Source: Akkermansia sp. (GTDB lineage Bacteria; Verrucomicrobiota; Verrucomicrobiia; Verrucomicrobiales; Akkermansiaceae). From it: 32,063 nucleotides of DNA. A model generated the notes under the pieces. It saw only the letters and a list, made by a program, of their open reading frames with translations. It searched no databases and was not told where the DNA came from. Positions 24,332 through 31,989 of the stretch are shown one piece after another (positions within the stretch are counted from its first letter, which is position 1; every line of letters begins with the position of its first letter). The position numbers and the translations under genes are program-made. The stretch covers positions 1-32,063 of the forward strand of contig JAKSOU010000029.1 in NCBI GenBank assembly GCA_024405435.1, given 5' to 3'.

Positions 24332-24360
24332 ATTCTACATCCTAAATCCCGAATCTTCAA
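24332..24360 (-). promoter_or_regulatory. GH89 operon promoter inside the heptamer array
   Basis: TTGAAG (24355-24360), 17 bp, TAGAAT (24332-24337) on the minus strand. Both boxes are built from degenerate copies of the 7-bp repeat. The predicted leader is about 21 nt. Gain or loss of repeat units would shift or duplicate the boxes. Confidence 0.5.
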
Positions 24361-24376
24361 TCCTAAACCCTAAATG
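24332..24376. repeat. 7-bp tandem repeat array (TTTAGGR-type on the minus strand)
   Basis: On the minus strand the units read TTTAGGG, TTTAGGA, TTGAAGA, TTCGGGA, TTTAGGA, TGTAGAA. It is the second copy of the heptamer family at 69-110. It fills the gap between nadD and the GH89 gene and overlaps the nadD stop codon. Confidence 0.8.
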
Positions 24377-24930
24377 GAGTGGCGTGCATACTCCTCGCAC
24401 GCCGGGTGCATCCATCCCTCCGGCACGGGGGCGCCCTCCGCCAGGCGACGGCGGATTTCCGAGGCCGATGCCGGGTGCATCCCCTGCAGGAAGACGGCGC
24501 GCACGCCCTCCCGCGGGGCGGGGGCGTGGGCGCGGTGGCACACGATGAAGGTGAGATGCTCCACCAGGTAGTCGTACCGCCCCCAGCGGTGCAGCTCGTC
24601 CCACTGGTCCGTGCCCAGCAGCCAGTAGAGCTCGGCACCGGGGTGGGCGGTGTTCCAGGCCTCCACAATGCGCCAGCTCCAGCTGGGCGGAGGCAGCTGC
24701 AGGTCCAGCTCGGAAACCCGCGCCCAGGGCAGCTCCTGCGTGGCCAGGCGCAGCATGGCCAGGCGGTCCGCATCGCTGAACATCATGCGCTTGCCCTGCT
24801 TGAAGGGGGATTCCGCGGCGGGCAGGAACACCACCTCGTCCAGCCCGCAGGTGCGCTGCGCGTTCACAGCCATCTGCAGGTGCCCCAAGTGCACCGGGTC
24901 GAATGAACCGCCGAACAGGCACGTCTTCAT
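24370..24930 (-). CDS. nadD: nicotinate-nucleotide adenylyltransferase
   Basis: This enzyme makes nicotinate adenine dinucleotide from nicotinate mononucleotide and ATP in NAD synthesis. The 186-residue protein has the nucleotidyltransferase motif GGSFDPVHLGHL at residues 7-18, with the HxGH catalytic histidines His14 and His17. It also has LLGTDQWDELHRW and the C-terminal SASEIRRRLAEG segment, equivalent to the ISSTxIR motif. No promoter is visible in the 47 bp before it, so it is probably read from the M23 peptidase promoter. The stop codon lies at the edge of the heptamer array. Confidence 0.96.
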   Translation of the reverse strand: MKTCLFGGSFDPVHLGHLQMAVNAQRTCGLDEVVFLPAAESPFKQGKRMMFSDADRLAMLRLATQELPWARVSELDLQLPPPSWSWRIVEAWNTAHPGAELYWLLGTDQWDELHRWGRYDYLVEHLTFIVCHRAHAPAPREGVRAVFLQGMHPASASEIRRRLAEGAPVPEGWMHPACEEYARHSI

Positions 24931-24977
24931 ACGCGGGGCAGGGGGGATGGGGAGGGGCCTCGGCCGTTTCCGGTCCT

Positions 24978-25661
24978 TTACAGGCCCTCCGTGTCCTTGT
25001 ACGGCAGGAAACAGCCGATGGGCAGCTTCACGTACTTGGATTCCGGCGTGAGCCGGCGGTAGTACCGGATGAAATTCGTCAGGTTGCCGTAGTTGGAGGC
25101 GGTCTTGGGAATGCCCTGCTGCCCGCAGTTGGCCAGGATGTTGAAGTGCAGCTCCGCGTGCAGGTGCGCCGTAAACATGCCGTGGTTGTTGCCGATGGTG
25201 CCGATTTGCGCCCCGCGCTTCACCAGCTGCCCCACCTTCACGTCAATGCGGTCCAGGTGCGCGTACAGCGTTTGGCAGCACAGCACCTTGCGGGTCTTCG
25301 GCTCGCGGAAGGCGTGGCGCACAATCACCACCTTCCCCCAGCGCCCGCGCGCGTCGGCGGCGTAGGTCACCAGCCCGGTGCCGATGGTGTACACGGGCGC
25401 CCCCAGGTCGGTGTTGCCGCCGGCCTCGCCGTTCCAGTCCTCGCCCATGTGGCGGGGCGTGGCCAGACGCAGCCCGCGGGACTTGTAGTAGCCGTCCCCG
25501 TTGGGCTTGCCCACCGGGAAGTCGAATCCGTCTGCCAGCGGCACATAAGCCCATTTGAGGTCCGGCGTGGTGCGGGCCATCAGCACAGCTTCCGCCTGCC
25601 CCCAGCACAGAAAGGCCAGGCTGGCGAGCAGCAGTATCAGGTGTCTTGCGGCACGTTGCAT
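24978..25661 (-). CDS. secreted M23-family metallopeptidase
   Basis: The 227-residue protein has a signal peptide (residues 1 to about 25) and a peptidase M23 (LytM) domain. The zinc ligands are His71 and Asp75 in HMGEDWN and the second His of AHLHAELH (His166 and His168). His135 in LYAHLD completes the usual set. All are present, so it should be an active endopeptidase acting on peptidoglycan cross-links, or on secreted proteins if specialised. It is the first gene of a unit with nadD. The ATG at 25661 is six bases after the -10 box, suggesting a leaderless mRNA. Confidence 0.9.
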   Translation of the reverse strand: MQRAARHLILLLASLAFLCWGQAEAVLMARTTPDLKWAYVPLADGFDFPVGKPNGDGYYKSRGLRLATPRHMGEDWNGEAGGNTDLGAPVYTIGTGLVTYAADARGRWGKVVIVRHAFREPKTRKVLCCQTLYAHLDRIDVKVGQLVKRGAQIGTIGNNHGMFTAHLHAELHFNILANCGQQGIPKTASNYGNLTNFIRYYRRLTPESKYVKLPIGCFLPYKDTEGL

Positions 25662-25667
25662 TCCCGC

Positions 25668-25696
25668 ATCCTAACATACAACCCGCCCGCCCGCAA
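25668..25696 (-). promoter_or_regulatory. promoter of the M23 peptidase-nadD unit
   Basis: TTGCGG (25691-25696), 17 bp, TAGGAT (25668-25673) on the minus strand. Seven bases beyond the -10 box is position 25661, the first base of the start codon. Confidence 0.55.
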
Positions 25697-25772
25697 GTAG
25701 CAATCACGGCATGCAGGCGGTTCCCCCGCGGCACACGCACGCGTTTTTTTTGCGCCAGCATTCAAAAAAGTC

Positions 25773-25801
25773 TTGCAAACCGGCGGAGCTTCCCCTATAA
25801 T
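25773..25801 (+). promoter_or_regulatory. tRNA-Val promoter
   Basis: TTGCAA (25773-25778), 17 bp, TATAAT (25796-25801, perfect consensus). The transcript would start near 25808, about 34 nt before the tRNA. Confidence 0.85.
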
Positions 25802-25841
25802 CGCCCCGCACCCGCCCCGCGGGGGCAAACAGACAGGACAC

Positions 25842-25913
25842 GCAGGCTTAGCTCAGTGGTAGAGCACATCCTTCACACGGATGGGGTCACAAGTTCGAAT
25901 CTTGTAGCCTGTA
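25842..25913 (+). tRNA. tRNA-Val (anticodon CAC)
   Basis: A complete cloverleaf can be drawn: acceptor GCAGGCT / AGCCTGT (first pair G-U), D stem GCTC / GAGC with loop AGTGGTA, and anticodon stem CATCC / GGATG with loop TTCACAC. The T stem is ACAAG / CTTGT with loop TTCGAAT. Bases 34-36 are CAC, reading GUG valine codons. The discriminator is A, and the 3' CCA is not encoded (the following bases are GCA), so it is added after transcription. Confidence 0.95.
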
Positions 25914-25932
25914 GCAAAATTAGAGAATGTTA

Positions 25933-25974
25933 GCGTCCGATAAGGCTTGCAAGCCCTTGTCGGACGCGCTTTTT
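25933..25974 (+). terminator. tRNA-Val terminator
   Basis: Thirteen-base arms (25933-25945 and 25955-25967; core GCGTCCGA / TCGGACGC, one G-U pair) are followed by GCTTTTT. It ends the tRNA transcript about 20 nt after the tRNA. Confidence 0.9.
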
Positions 25975-26007
25975 GGGTTGCGGGCGTTCGCGGCGTGGAG
26001 GCGGAAA

Positions 26008-26057
26008 GGTGTACAAAATGGTGTACAACAGGTGTACAGGGAAATCACTGCTGTACA
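26008..26057. repeat. phased GGTGTACA repeats next to tRNA-Val
   Basis: GGTGTACA occurs at 26008-26015, 26020-26027 and 26031-26038, with start spacings of 12 and 11 bp (about one helical turn). A related CTGTACA occurs at 26051-26057. Phased short repeats a little beyond a tRNA 3' end are typical of integrase arm-binding sites or iterons of integrated elements. No integrase gene is adjacent, so this is probably a scar of a lost element. Confidence 0.6.
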
Positions 26058-26173
26058 AAATACGGTCTGCCGCCACATGTGACCCAAAGAAATTTGGGGA
26101 AAGGGCGTTCCGTTTTCGCCAAGGCTACGCCGAGACAGGTGGCATGCAATAATTGGCGCGGACGAGTGCATGA

Positions 26174-26555
26174 GAGATGCAACCCATGGTGTCACGAACC
26201 ACTCCGGCCCTGACGGGCGGAGTTAAGGGGATTGACGCGCGGAGGGGGACACCCCACAGGTTGACACCATGTGGCTACATATAAGATTGCGCCGCCCCCT
26301 TCGGGAGGGGCGCCTGTATCTTGCCGCGCCATCCGGCGCGGCTGCGGTGAGTTTCATCTGGCGTTCCGCCAGATGAAACATGATACCACGCGCCGATAGG
26401 CGCGCTTTTCTTGAACCCCACGCTGCCGCAGGCAGGGGGCGGTGTTCTCCTATGCGTAGCCACAGGTGTCAACCTGTGGGGTGTCCCCGCATGCCAATCA
26501 ATCCCCATAACCCCGCTTGCCGGGGTGGTTCGTGACACTATAAGGTTTGCATCTC
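26174..26555. mobile_element. 382-bp inverted-repeat element (MITE-like or structured), no ORF
   Basis: Two arms of about 100 bp face each other. Perfect blocks are GAGATGCAA (26174-26182 with 26547-26555), GTGTCACGAACCAC (26189-26202 with 26525-26538), GGGGATTGA (26227-26235 with 26498-26506), a 24-bp block (26245-26268 with 26465-26488) and TGTGGCTAC (26270-26278 with 26456-26464). Each arm carries its own small hairpin, CTCCG/CGGAG on the left and CCCCG/CGGGG on the right, so the pairing is kept despite base changes. No transposase or credible reading frame lies within it. It may be a miniature transposon, a recombination substrate or an RNA gene; no family was recognised. Confidence 0.7.
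26261..26410 (+). ncRNA. putative multi-hairpin RNA inside the inverted-repeat element
   Basis: TTGACA (26261-26266) in the left arm with a -10 such as TAAGAT (26282-26287, 15-bp spacer) could drive transcription. Downstream are a GCGCC...GGCGC hairpin (26289-26313) and a GTATC / GATAC stem (26316-26320 with 26382-26386). That stem encloses GCCGCGCC-ATCC-GGCGCGGC (26323-26342) and a perfect 13-bp hairpin (26351-26363 with 26367-26379, loop TTC). A terminator-like CGCGCC-GATA-GGCGCG hairpin with CTTTTC ends the set (26389-26410). The organised series suggests a structured RNA of about 120 nt. Expression is inferred. Confidence 0.4.
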
Positions 26556-26584
26556 CGAGCGTTATTACTCCGATGCCACATGCG

Positions 26585-26614
26585 AAAAAAGGCCCGCCTT
26601 TCGGCGGGCCTTTT
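26585..26614. terminator. bidirectional terminator after the M16 protease gene
   Basis: A 12-bp stem (26587-26598 with 26603-26614; core GGCCCGCC / GGCGGGCC) has a 4-base loop, a T-run on the minus strand (from A 26585-26590) and TTTT on the plus strand. It closes the protease gene ending at 26642 and shields it from the element to its left. Confidence 0.9.
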
Positions 26615-26641
26615 GATTGTCAAATGCGGTTGCGCGGGGCG

Positions 26642-29600
26642 TCAGCGGATGTTGACCACCTTCTTCTCACCCTTCTTCATGTCCATGGTGGGGAAGAGGA
26701 TGAAATCGTTGGTGTAGACGGCGTCCTTGGCATCACAGCCCTTGGCACCGGTGTGGCCGATGCTGGTGTTGGGGAACCAGACGGCGCAGCGGTCCTTGGT
26801 GTCGCGGTTGGCGGTGATGGTGAACTGGCGCTGGCCTGTCCACTCCACGGTGTAGGGGGACTGCACGTGCGATTCGTCCACGGTGGCGCTCCAGGCGGGG
26901 TCGCCGTAGAAGGCGATGACATCGCGGTCATGGACGAGGCCGAGGTAGTCCTGGACCTTCTCCTGGTTGAGTGCGATACCCTTGTTGATCATCCTGCCGA
27001 TGAGAATCTGCGGGGAGAACTGGGGCTCGTCGAAGGAAACCTCCATGAGCTTGGGGTTGAGCTGCATGGTCTCGTTCAGGATGAACTGGTTGTTGATGGC
27101 AACGGCCTCCGCGAGGGTGATGCCGGCGACGCTGTTGGTGAAGGTGCCGAGGGTGCCCCAGCCGCCCTTGCCGTACCAGGAGGGCACGGTGTAGCCCACG
27201 AGCTGGTTGCCGGTGTAGGCGGAGATGGCGGTGATGGCCATGCTCTGGTTGGTGCCGTAGGCATCGCCGAAGAGGCAGTTGCCCACGGGCAGCCAGATGC
27301 GGGTGACGCCGTCCGGCTCAATCACGGGGAACTTCTTGTCCGCCGCCAGCTTGGCGAGGGCTTCCGGCTGCCCGTTCATGGCCCGGCTGAGCGCGGGCGT
27401 GAAGTCGCGGAAGCGGTTGGCGGGGAGCTGGTAGAAGCGGTTGTTGGCGGGGAAGATGATACCCTTGCTGAAGGGCATCTCCAGGTTGAACTCCGTGGCG
27501 TGGCTGGCGGAGACGATCATCTGGGGCTTCTGGGTGGCGAGCTGGTTGGCGAAAAGCCCCTGCACGCCCTCCTCGTACACCTTCTTGCCTTCCGGCGTGT
27601 TGGGGTCGTACTTGGTCTCCTTGGGCTTGGTGTAGCCGGTCTGCTCCAGGATGGGGAAGCCGCCCCAGTCCGTGATGCAGTAGCTGTGCTCGTAGCGGGA
27701 GGGGTCCACGTTCGTGCTGCCCAGGATGCGCTTCACCACCAGCGGCGTGTTGTCCTTGGCGATGCGCAGCGCGTCCTTCGGCTCGTACCCGGTGACCATG
27801 CCCCACAGGCAGTCGCCCCACGGGTCGTCGTCTATCTGGCGTGCCACGCGGTTGAGCACGTTCACCTGCGGCTGGGTGATTTCCTGCGGGCGCAGCACAA
27901 AGGCCACGTAGTGGGCCTCCGTGCCGTGCAGGGCGTTTTTGAGGGTGTCCTGCTTCAGGTCGGCCACCTCATGCACGGTGGCGCCTTCATGCTTGGCCTG
28001 CAGGGCCTCCACCACGGCGGGCCAACCTTCCGTGGCCATGGTGGCCTTGGTGACGACGATGTGGTAGGGTGCGCCCTTGGTGGCGGGGCACTTGGGGCCC
28101 TTGGTGACGGACGGCTGCTCCTCCTTCACGGGGGTGTCCTTGTCGAAGTCCTTGGGCACGGTGAAGAAGTAGTTGGTCTTGTCTGTGCCGAAGACCTCCT
28201 TGCCGAGCTGCTGGATTTCCTCCAGCTTGACGGACTTGAGGTCGGGCAGGACCTCGCGGAGGGTCTGGAGGGGCTTGGTGTCGCTCTGCAGCTTGGTGAG
28301 GATGCTGCCCCAGAAGCCGGGGTCGCGGAACATCTTCTCGGTGCCGGAAATCATGGGCAGCACGGCGCGGTCCACGTCCTCCTGGGAGATTTCACCCTGG
28401 CCGATCTTGTTGAGGATGATATCGATGGCGGCGTTGACCTTCTCGCGGTTGCCCTTCACGCCCGCGGAGGCGCAGGTGATGAAGGCGGCGTCCTTGAAGT
28501 TGCGGTTGCCGGTCACGCCCACGCTGGGGGAGTAGGTTTCGCCCAGCTCGGCGCGCAGGCCGTCGAACAGTTTCTCGCGCACGATGTCGGAGAGGATTTC
28601 CAGGCGGCGGTTGCGCTTGAGGTCCATGCCGTCGCCGGCGGGACGCACCTGGGCCACGATGGTCTTGTCCAGCTCGGTGTCGTAGCGCAGGAACTTGCGC
28701 TGTCCCCACGACTGGAAGTTCACCGTGCGCTCCTCGTCCGTGAGCGCGGTGAACTCGGCGGCGCGCTTGGGCATGGCGCCGAAGGTGCGCTCAATCACGG
28801 GCAGCACGTCCGCCACCTTGAAGTCGCCCACGATGGTGACCTCCATGGCGCCGTCCTTCAGGTAGGGGGTCATGGCCTTCTTCACCATTTCCGTGGAGCA
28901 AGCCTCCACCTCCTTCTGCTCGGGCATCACGAATCGGGGGTCGTTGCCGAACATGGCGCGGCCGGACTGCATGGAGAATGCCCCGTTGGGGGTGGTGAGC
29001 ACGCGCTTGTAGGTGGCGGGCAGGGCGCGGCGCAGCAGGGTTTCGCCCTCCTTGCGCCAGCCGGGGTGCATGATGTTGGCGGCCACCAGCTTGCACTGCA
29101 GCTCAAAGTCCTGCGGCGTGGTGCCGCCGCCGAAGATGAAGCGGTCCTGCGAGGCCTCGAAGCCCACGCCCACCACGTGGCCCGCCATCAGGCGGTCCAG
29201 GTCCGTGGTGGAGTGCGCCTCCAGGCCGCCCATCTGCATCACCGCGCCGGCCATCGTGTTCAGACCGGGCGTCTTCGCCAGGCGCAGCGAGCCGCCGTCC
29301 ACAGCCGCGGACACGGAGATGCTGCCCTTCTTGAAGTCGATGGGCTTCAGGTTGACGCGGATGCCGTTGGAGAGGGTGAGGGTGGTGACGCCGATGTCCT
29401 CGATGGTGTCCTGCACGATGATGGAGCCGGGCTCGCCCACCTTGTCGTAGGCGAACTTGAGCTCCTTCTGGTCGGCGGGCTTGGCCACCTCGGTCTTGAG
29501 GGCGGAATCGTATGCCTTGCGGAGCTGCTGGGCGTCCACGCCCTCCGGCACGGTTCCGGTGAGGATGAGCTTGGCGCGGCCGCTCTCAAAGTCCTTCTGC

Positions 29601-31006
29601 AGCTCCTGCTGGCAGAGCTCCGGGTGCGCCTGCACCACCTTCACGCCTTCCTCGAAGGCGCGCAGGTCCTCCGCGGGGGCGGTGATGACCTCCTCCTCGT
29701 CCAGGCAGTCAACGATGTTGCTGGCCATCTCCTTGGCGGAGACGGTGGCCCAGGTGCTCTGCAGCTGGGTGAGCCCGGCGCGGGCGGAGGTGATGACCTC
29801 GTCCAGCTCCTGCTTGGAGAACCCGTACTTGGCGGCGCGGCGGACCTCCTCCACCACGGTGCGCAGGGCCTCCTTCCACTTGCCGGGCTCCGCCACCAGG
29901 TCCACGCTGAACGCGTCCATCACCTGGTAGGTGCTGCCCTTGCCGATACGCGCGCCCATGAACGGGCAGTCCGGCTTGCGGGTCATGCGGGCCAGGCGCT
30001 GGTTGAGCATGGCGCGGCACATGTTGCCGGGGAAGTCCTTCACGCGCTGCTCGATGGTGTCCGGCCGCTGCGTGTAGTGGTTCACCACGTTGATGGAGAT
30101 GGAGGTCTGGGCGTTCTCCGGGTTGGGGATGACGGTCTGGTCCGGGCCCAGGTTGGCGATCTTGCCGCGGTCCTCGTTGGGGCGGCCGGGCACGTCGCGC
30201 ATGTCGCCGAAGTATTTCTCCACCCACTGCTTGGCCTGCTCCGGCTTGAAGTCGCCGGTGACGATGACGGTCATGCGGCGCGGCAGGTAGTTTTCCTTGT
30301 AGAAGTTGCGGATGGTGTCGTAGGTGGCGCCGCGAATGACCTCCTCCGTGCCGATGGGCAGGAAGTCCGGCACACGGGTGCCGTTCAGCAGGAAGCGCAT
30401 GGCCGCGATGCTGGCGCGGTAGCTTGCGGAATCGCGCGCCTTCAGCTCGCTTACGATGATGCCGCGCTCGTGATCGATGGCGTCGTCCTCCAGCAGGGAG
30501 CCGTCACCGAAATCACGGATGACCGTGAAGCAGAAGTCCACCGTTTCGTCCTTCAGGTTCGGCAGGTCCATCATGTAGACCGTCTGCTCCAGCCCGGTGT
30601 AGGCGTTCACATCGCCGCCGAACTCCAGGCCCAGCTTCTGCATGGCGGGAATGAGCTCGCCGCGCTTGTAGTGGCGGCTGCCGTTGAACATCATGTGCTC
30701 CAGGAAGTGGGAAATGCCCGTCGTCTTCTCGTCCTCGTTCAGTGAGCCGTGCTTGGTGTACAGGCGGATGCACGCCCGCCCTGCCGGTTCCGTGGTGGGG
30801 CGGATGATGTAGTGCACGCCGTTGGGCAGCTCTCCGGTGAGGGCTTGCGGGTCCTGCTGCAGGGCCTGCAGCTGCTGTGGGGCCTCTGCCTGTTCGGCGG
30901 GTGCTGCCTGCTGCGTGGGGGCGGGGGCCGCCGGGGCGGCCGTTTGCGCCTGCATGACAGGCACCGTGAGGGCCAATGCAATGATTGGGGTGATGATGCG
31001 GTTCAT
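26642..31006 (-). CDS. secreted M16 zinc protease fused to a clan-CD-like cysteine-peptidase domain
   Basis: The 1454-residue protein begins with a signal peptide (MNRIITPIIALALTVPVMQAQ) and a Pro/Ala/Gln-rich linker. Residues of about 60-960 form an M16 (pitrilysin/PqqL-type) unit. The inverted zinc motif HFLEH is at 100-104 and the paired acids are E180 and E187. An inactive second half follows (from VTTLTLSNGIRVNLKP), giving the usual clam-shell. From about residue 978 the sequence leaves M16. APYHIVVTKATMA and DDDPWGDCLWGMVTGY are followed by SASHATEFN (His1169) and LPVGNCLFGD (Cys1244), resembling the His-Cys dyad of C25/caspase-fold peptidases. I start at 31006 for the signal peptide. 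Solitary gene with its own promoter and terminator. Confidence 0.85.
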   Translation of the reverse strand: MNRIITPIIALALTVPVMQAQTAAPAAPAPTQQAAPAEQAEAPQQLQALQQDPQALTGELPNGVHYIIRPTTEPAGRACIRLYTKHGSLNEDEKTTGISHFLEHMMFNGSRHYKRGELIPAMQKLGLEFGGDVNAYTGLEQTVYMMDLPNLKDETVDFCFTVIRDFGDGSLLEDDAIDHERGIIVSELKARDSASYRASIAAMRFLLNGTRVPDFLPIGTEEVIRGATYDTIRNFYKENYLPRRMTVIVTGDFKPEQAKQWVEKYFGDMRDVPGRPNEDRGKIANLGPDQTVIPNPENAQTSISINVVNHYTQRPDTIEQRVKDFPGNMCRAMLNQRLARMTRKPDCPFMGARIGKGSTYQVMDAFSVDLVAEPGKWKEALRTVVEEVRRAAKYGFSKQELDEVITSARAGLTQLQSTWATVSAKEMASNIVDCLDEEEVITAPAEDLRAFEEGVKVVQAHPELCQQELQKDFESGRAKLILTGTVPEGVDAQQLRKAYDSALKTEVAKPADQKELKFAYDKVGEPGSIIVQDTIEDIGVTTLTLSNGIRVNLKPIDFKKGSISVSAAVDGGSLRLAKTPGLNTMAGAVMQMGGLEAHSTTDLDRLMAGHVVGVGFEASQDRFIFGGGTTPQDFELQCKLVAANIMHPGWRKEGETLLRRALPATYKRVLTTPNGAFSMQSGRAMFGNDPRFVMPEQKEVEACSTEMVKKAMTPYLKDGAMEVTIVGDFKVADVLPVIERTFGAMPKRAAEFTALTDEERTVNFQSWGQRKFLRYDTELDKTIVAQVRPAGDGMDLKRNRRLEILSDIVREKLFDGLRAELGETYSPSVGVTGNRNFKDAAFITCASAGVKGNREKVNAAIDIILNKIGQGEISQEDVDRAVLPMISGTEKMFRDPGFWGSILTKLQSDTKPLQTLREVLPDLKSVKLEEIQQLGKEVFGTDKTNYFFTVPKDFDKDTPVKEEQPSVTKGPKCPATKGAPYHIVVTKATMATEGWPAVVEALQAKHEGATVHEVADLKQDTLKNALHGTEAHYVAFVLRPQEITQPQVNVLNRVARQIDDDPWGDCLWGMVTGYEPKDALRIAKDNTPLVVKRILGSTNVDPSRYEHSYCITDWGGFPILEQTGYTKPKETKYDPNTPEGKKVYEEGVQGLFANQLATQKPQMIVSASHATEFNLEMPFSKGIIFPANNRFYQLPANRFRDFTPALSRAMNGQPEALAKLAADKKFPVIEPDGVTRIWLPVGNCLFGDAYGTNQSMAITAISAYTGNQLVGYTVPSWYGKGGWGTLGTFTNSVAGITLAEAVAINNQFILNETMQLNPKLMEVSFDEPQFSPQILIGRMINKGIALNQEKVQDYLGLVHDRDVIAFYGDPAWSATVDESHVQSPYTVEWTGQRQFTITANRDTKDRCAVWFPNTSIGHTGAKGCDAKDAVYTNDFILFPTMDMKKGEKKVVNIR

Positions 31007-31037
31007 AATCTTGAATGGTTCAACTATGATTGCCGCC

Positions 31038-31065
31038 ATCCTATCATCCCCCGCGCGCGTGTCAA
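31038..31065 (-). promoter_or_regulatory. promoter of the M16 fusion gene
   Basis: TTGACA (31060-31065), 16 bp, TAGGAT (31038-31043) on the minus strand gives a leader of about 25 nt before the ATG at 31006. This supports that start over the longer open frame. Confidence 0.7.
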
Positions 31066-31126
31066 GCGCGCGTTGCGGCATTATGCAGGGGCAGACGCTC
31101 CCTAATTTTGTCATTTTTCATTTTCT

Positions 31127-31155
31127 TTGTGCATTTGGGGCGGGTCGTGTATTAT
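31127..31155 (+). promoter_or_regulatory. promoter of the Sel1-repeat gene
   Basis: TTGTGC (31127-31132), 17 bp, TATTAT (31150-31155) on the plus strand. The RNA would start near 31162, about 11 nt before the ATG at 31173. Confidence 0.55.
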
Positions 31156-31172
31156 AGGGTGTGGGAAGAGCC

Positions 31173-31952
31173 ATGAAAGCGACCACCATCAAGAGGGCCG
31201 GGATTATCTCCCTGGCCGTGCTGTCCCTCATCCTGCTGTACCAAAACAGCGGCATGCGCGACGAGCTGCGGCAGTACCGCGCCGCGGAGATTTATCTGGC
31301 GGAGGAGGAGCGGACGGCGGAGGATTGCCTGGCGTACGCGCGTACGCTGGGCCGCGCGGACGACACCTTGTCTGATGTGCTGTGGCTGGTGGCGGCGCAG
31401 AAGGGGGATGCGGACGCACAGAGCTATCTGGGGCGCGAGCTGGATACGTATCCCCCATATCGCCCCAACCGCTATTCCTCCATCAAGGACAGGGGCCCCA
31501 AGAGCGAGAAGTGGCTGCTGGCGGCCGCGCGGCAGGGAAACCCAAAGCACATGGAGACCCTGGCGCGGTTCTACGACTACAGCCGCCCCGACGACAAGAC
31601 GGCGCGGAGGCAAATGCAGCTGAGTGCCTTCCATTGGTACAGGGAAGCCGCCCTGCGCAATAACGCGTACTGCATGTACCAGGTCGCCTCGATGTACAGG
31701 CTCGGGGAGGGCGTGGAGAAGGATTTGGCGCAGGCGGAGCAATGGTTCAACAAAGCAGAGGCCGCGGGCGATCAGTCCGCGCCCGGCGGCCTGTGGCTCG
31801 TGTACATGGAGACCGGGCGCAAGGATATTGCCGACGCCATGCTCAAAAAGGGCTTGGAAGAGGGACTGCCCTGGGCCGTCCACATCAAGAAAGCCCAGGA
31901 GTTCGAGGAGGCGCGGCAACGCTGGTTGCAGGAAAGGGAAAACCGCGAATAA
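31173..31952 (+). CDS. membrane-anchored Sel1/TPR-repeat protein
   Basis: The 259-residue protein has an N-terminal hydrophobic anchor (residues of about 10-28, RAGIISLAVLSLILLY). A periplasmic helical domain follows, with Sel1-like repeats: WLLAAARQGNPKHMETLARFYD, and WYREAALRNNAYCMYQVASMYRLGEGVEKDLAQAEQWFNKAEAAGD, where the G-x-G-V-x-K-D signature is clear. Such repeats form protein-binding scaffolds. The partner is unknown. The ATG at 31173 has GGAAG upstream and fits the promoter; a GTG at 31161 would add four residues. It is transcribed away from the M16 fusion gene. Confidence 0.85.
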   Translation: MKATTIKRAGIISLAVLSLILLYQNSGMRDELRQYRAAEIYLAEEERTAEDCLAYARTLGRADDTLSDVLWLVAAQKGDADAQSYLGRELDTYPPYRPNRYSSIKDRGPKSEKWLLAAARQGNPKHMETLARFYDYSRPDDKTARRQMQLSAFHWYREAALRNNAYCMYQVASMYRLGEGVEKDLAQAEQWFNKAEAAGDQSAPGGLWLVYMETGRKDIADAMLKKGLEEGLPWAVHIKKAQEFEEARQRWLQERENRE

Positions 31953-31989
31953 ACCGCGCCGCAGGATGATTGGTGAGGGGGTGTTGGCG

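Noticed and set aside
24304..24360. N-terminal extension of the GH89 protein (MKIRDLGCRI...)
   Set aside because: These codons translate the heptamer array and contain the promoter; the signal peptide starts at 24303.
25920..26195. 91-codon minus-strand frame over the GTGTACA repeats
   Set aside because: It runs through the tRNA terminator and has no start signal or family resemblance.
26411..30745. Very long plus-strand open frame (1444 codons)
   Set aside because: It is the complement of the M16 protease gene and stays open only because of GC-rich codon bias; its translation is His/Val/Gly-rich and has no start signal.
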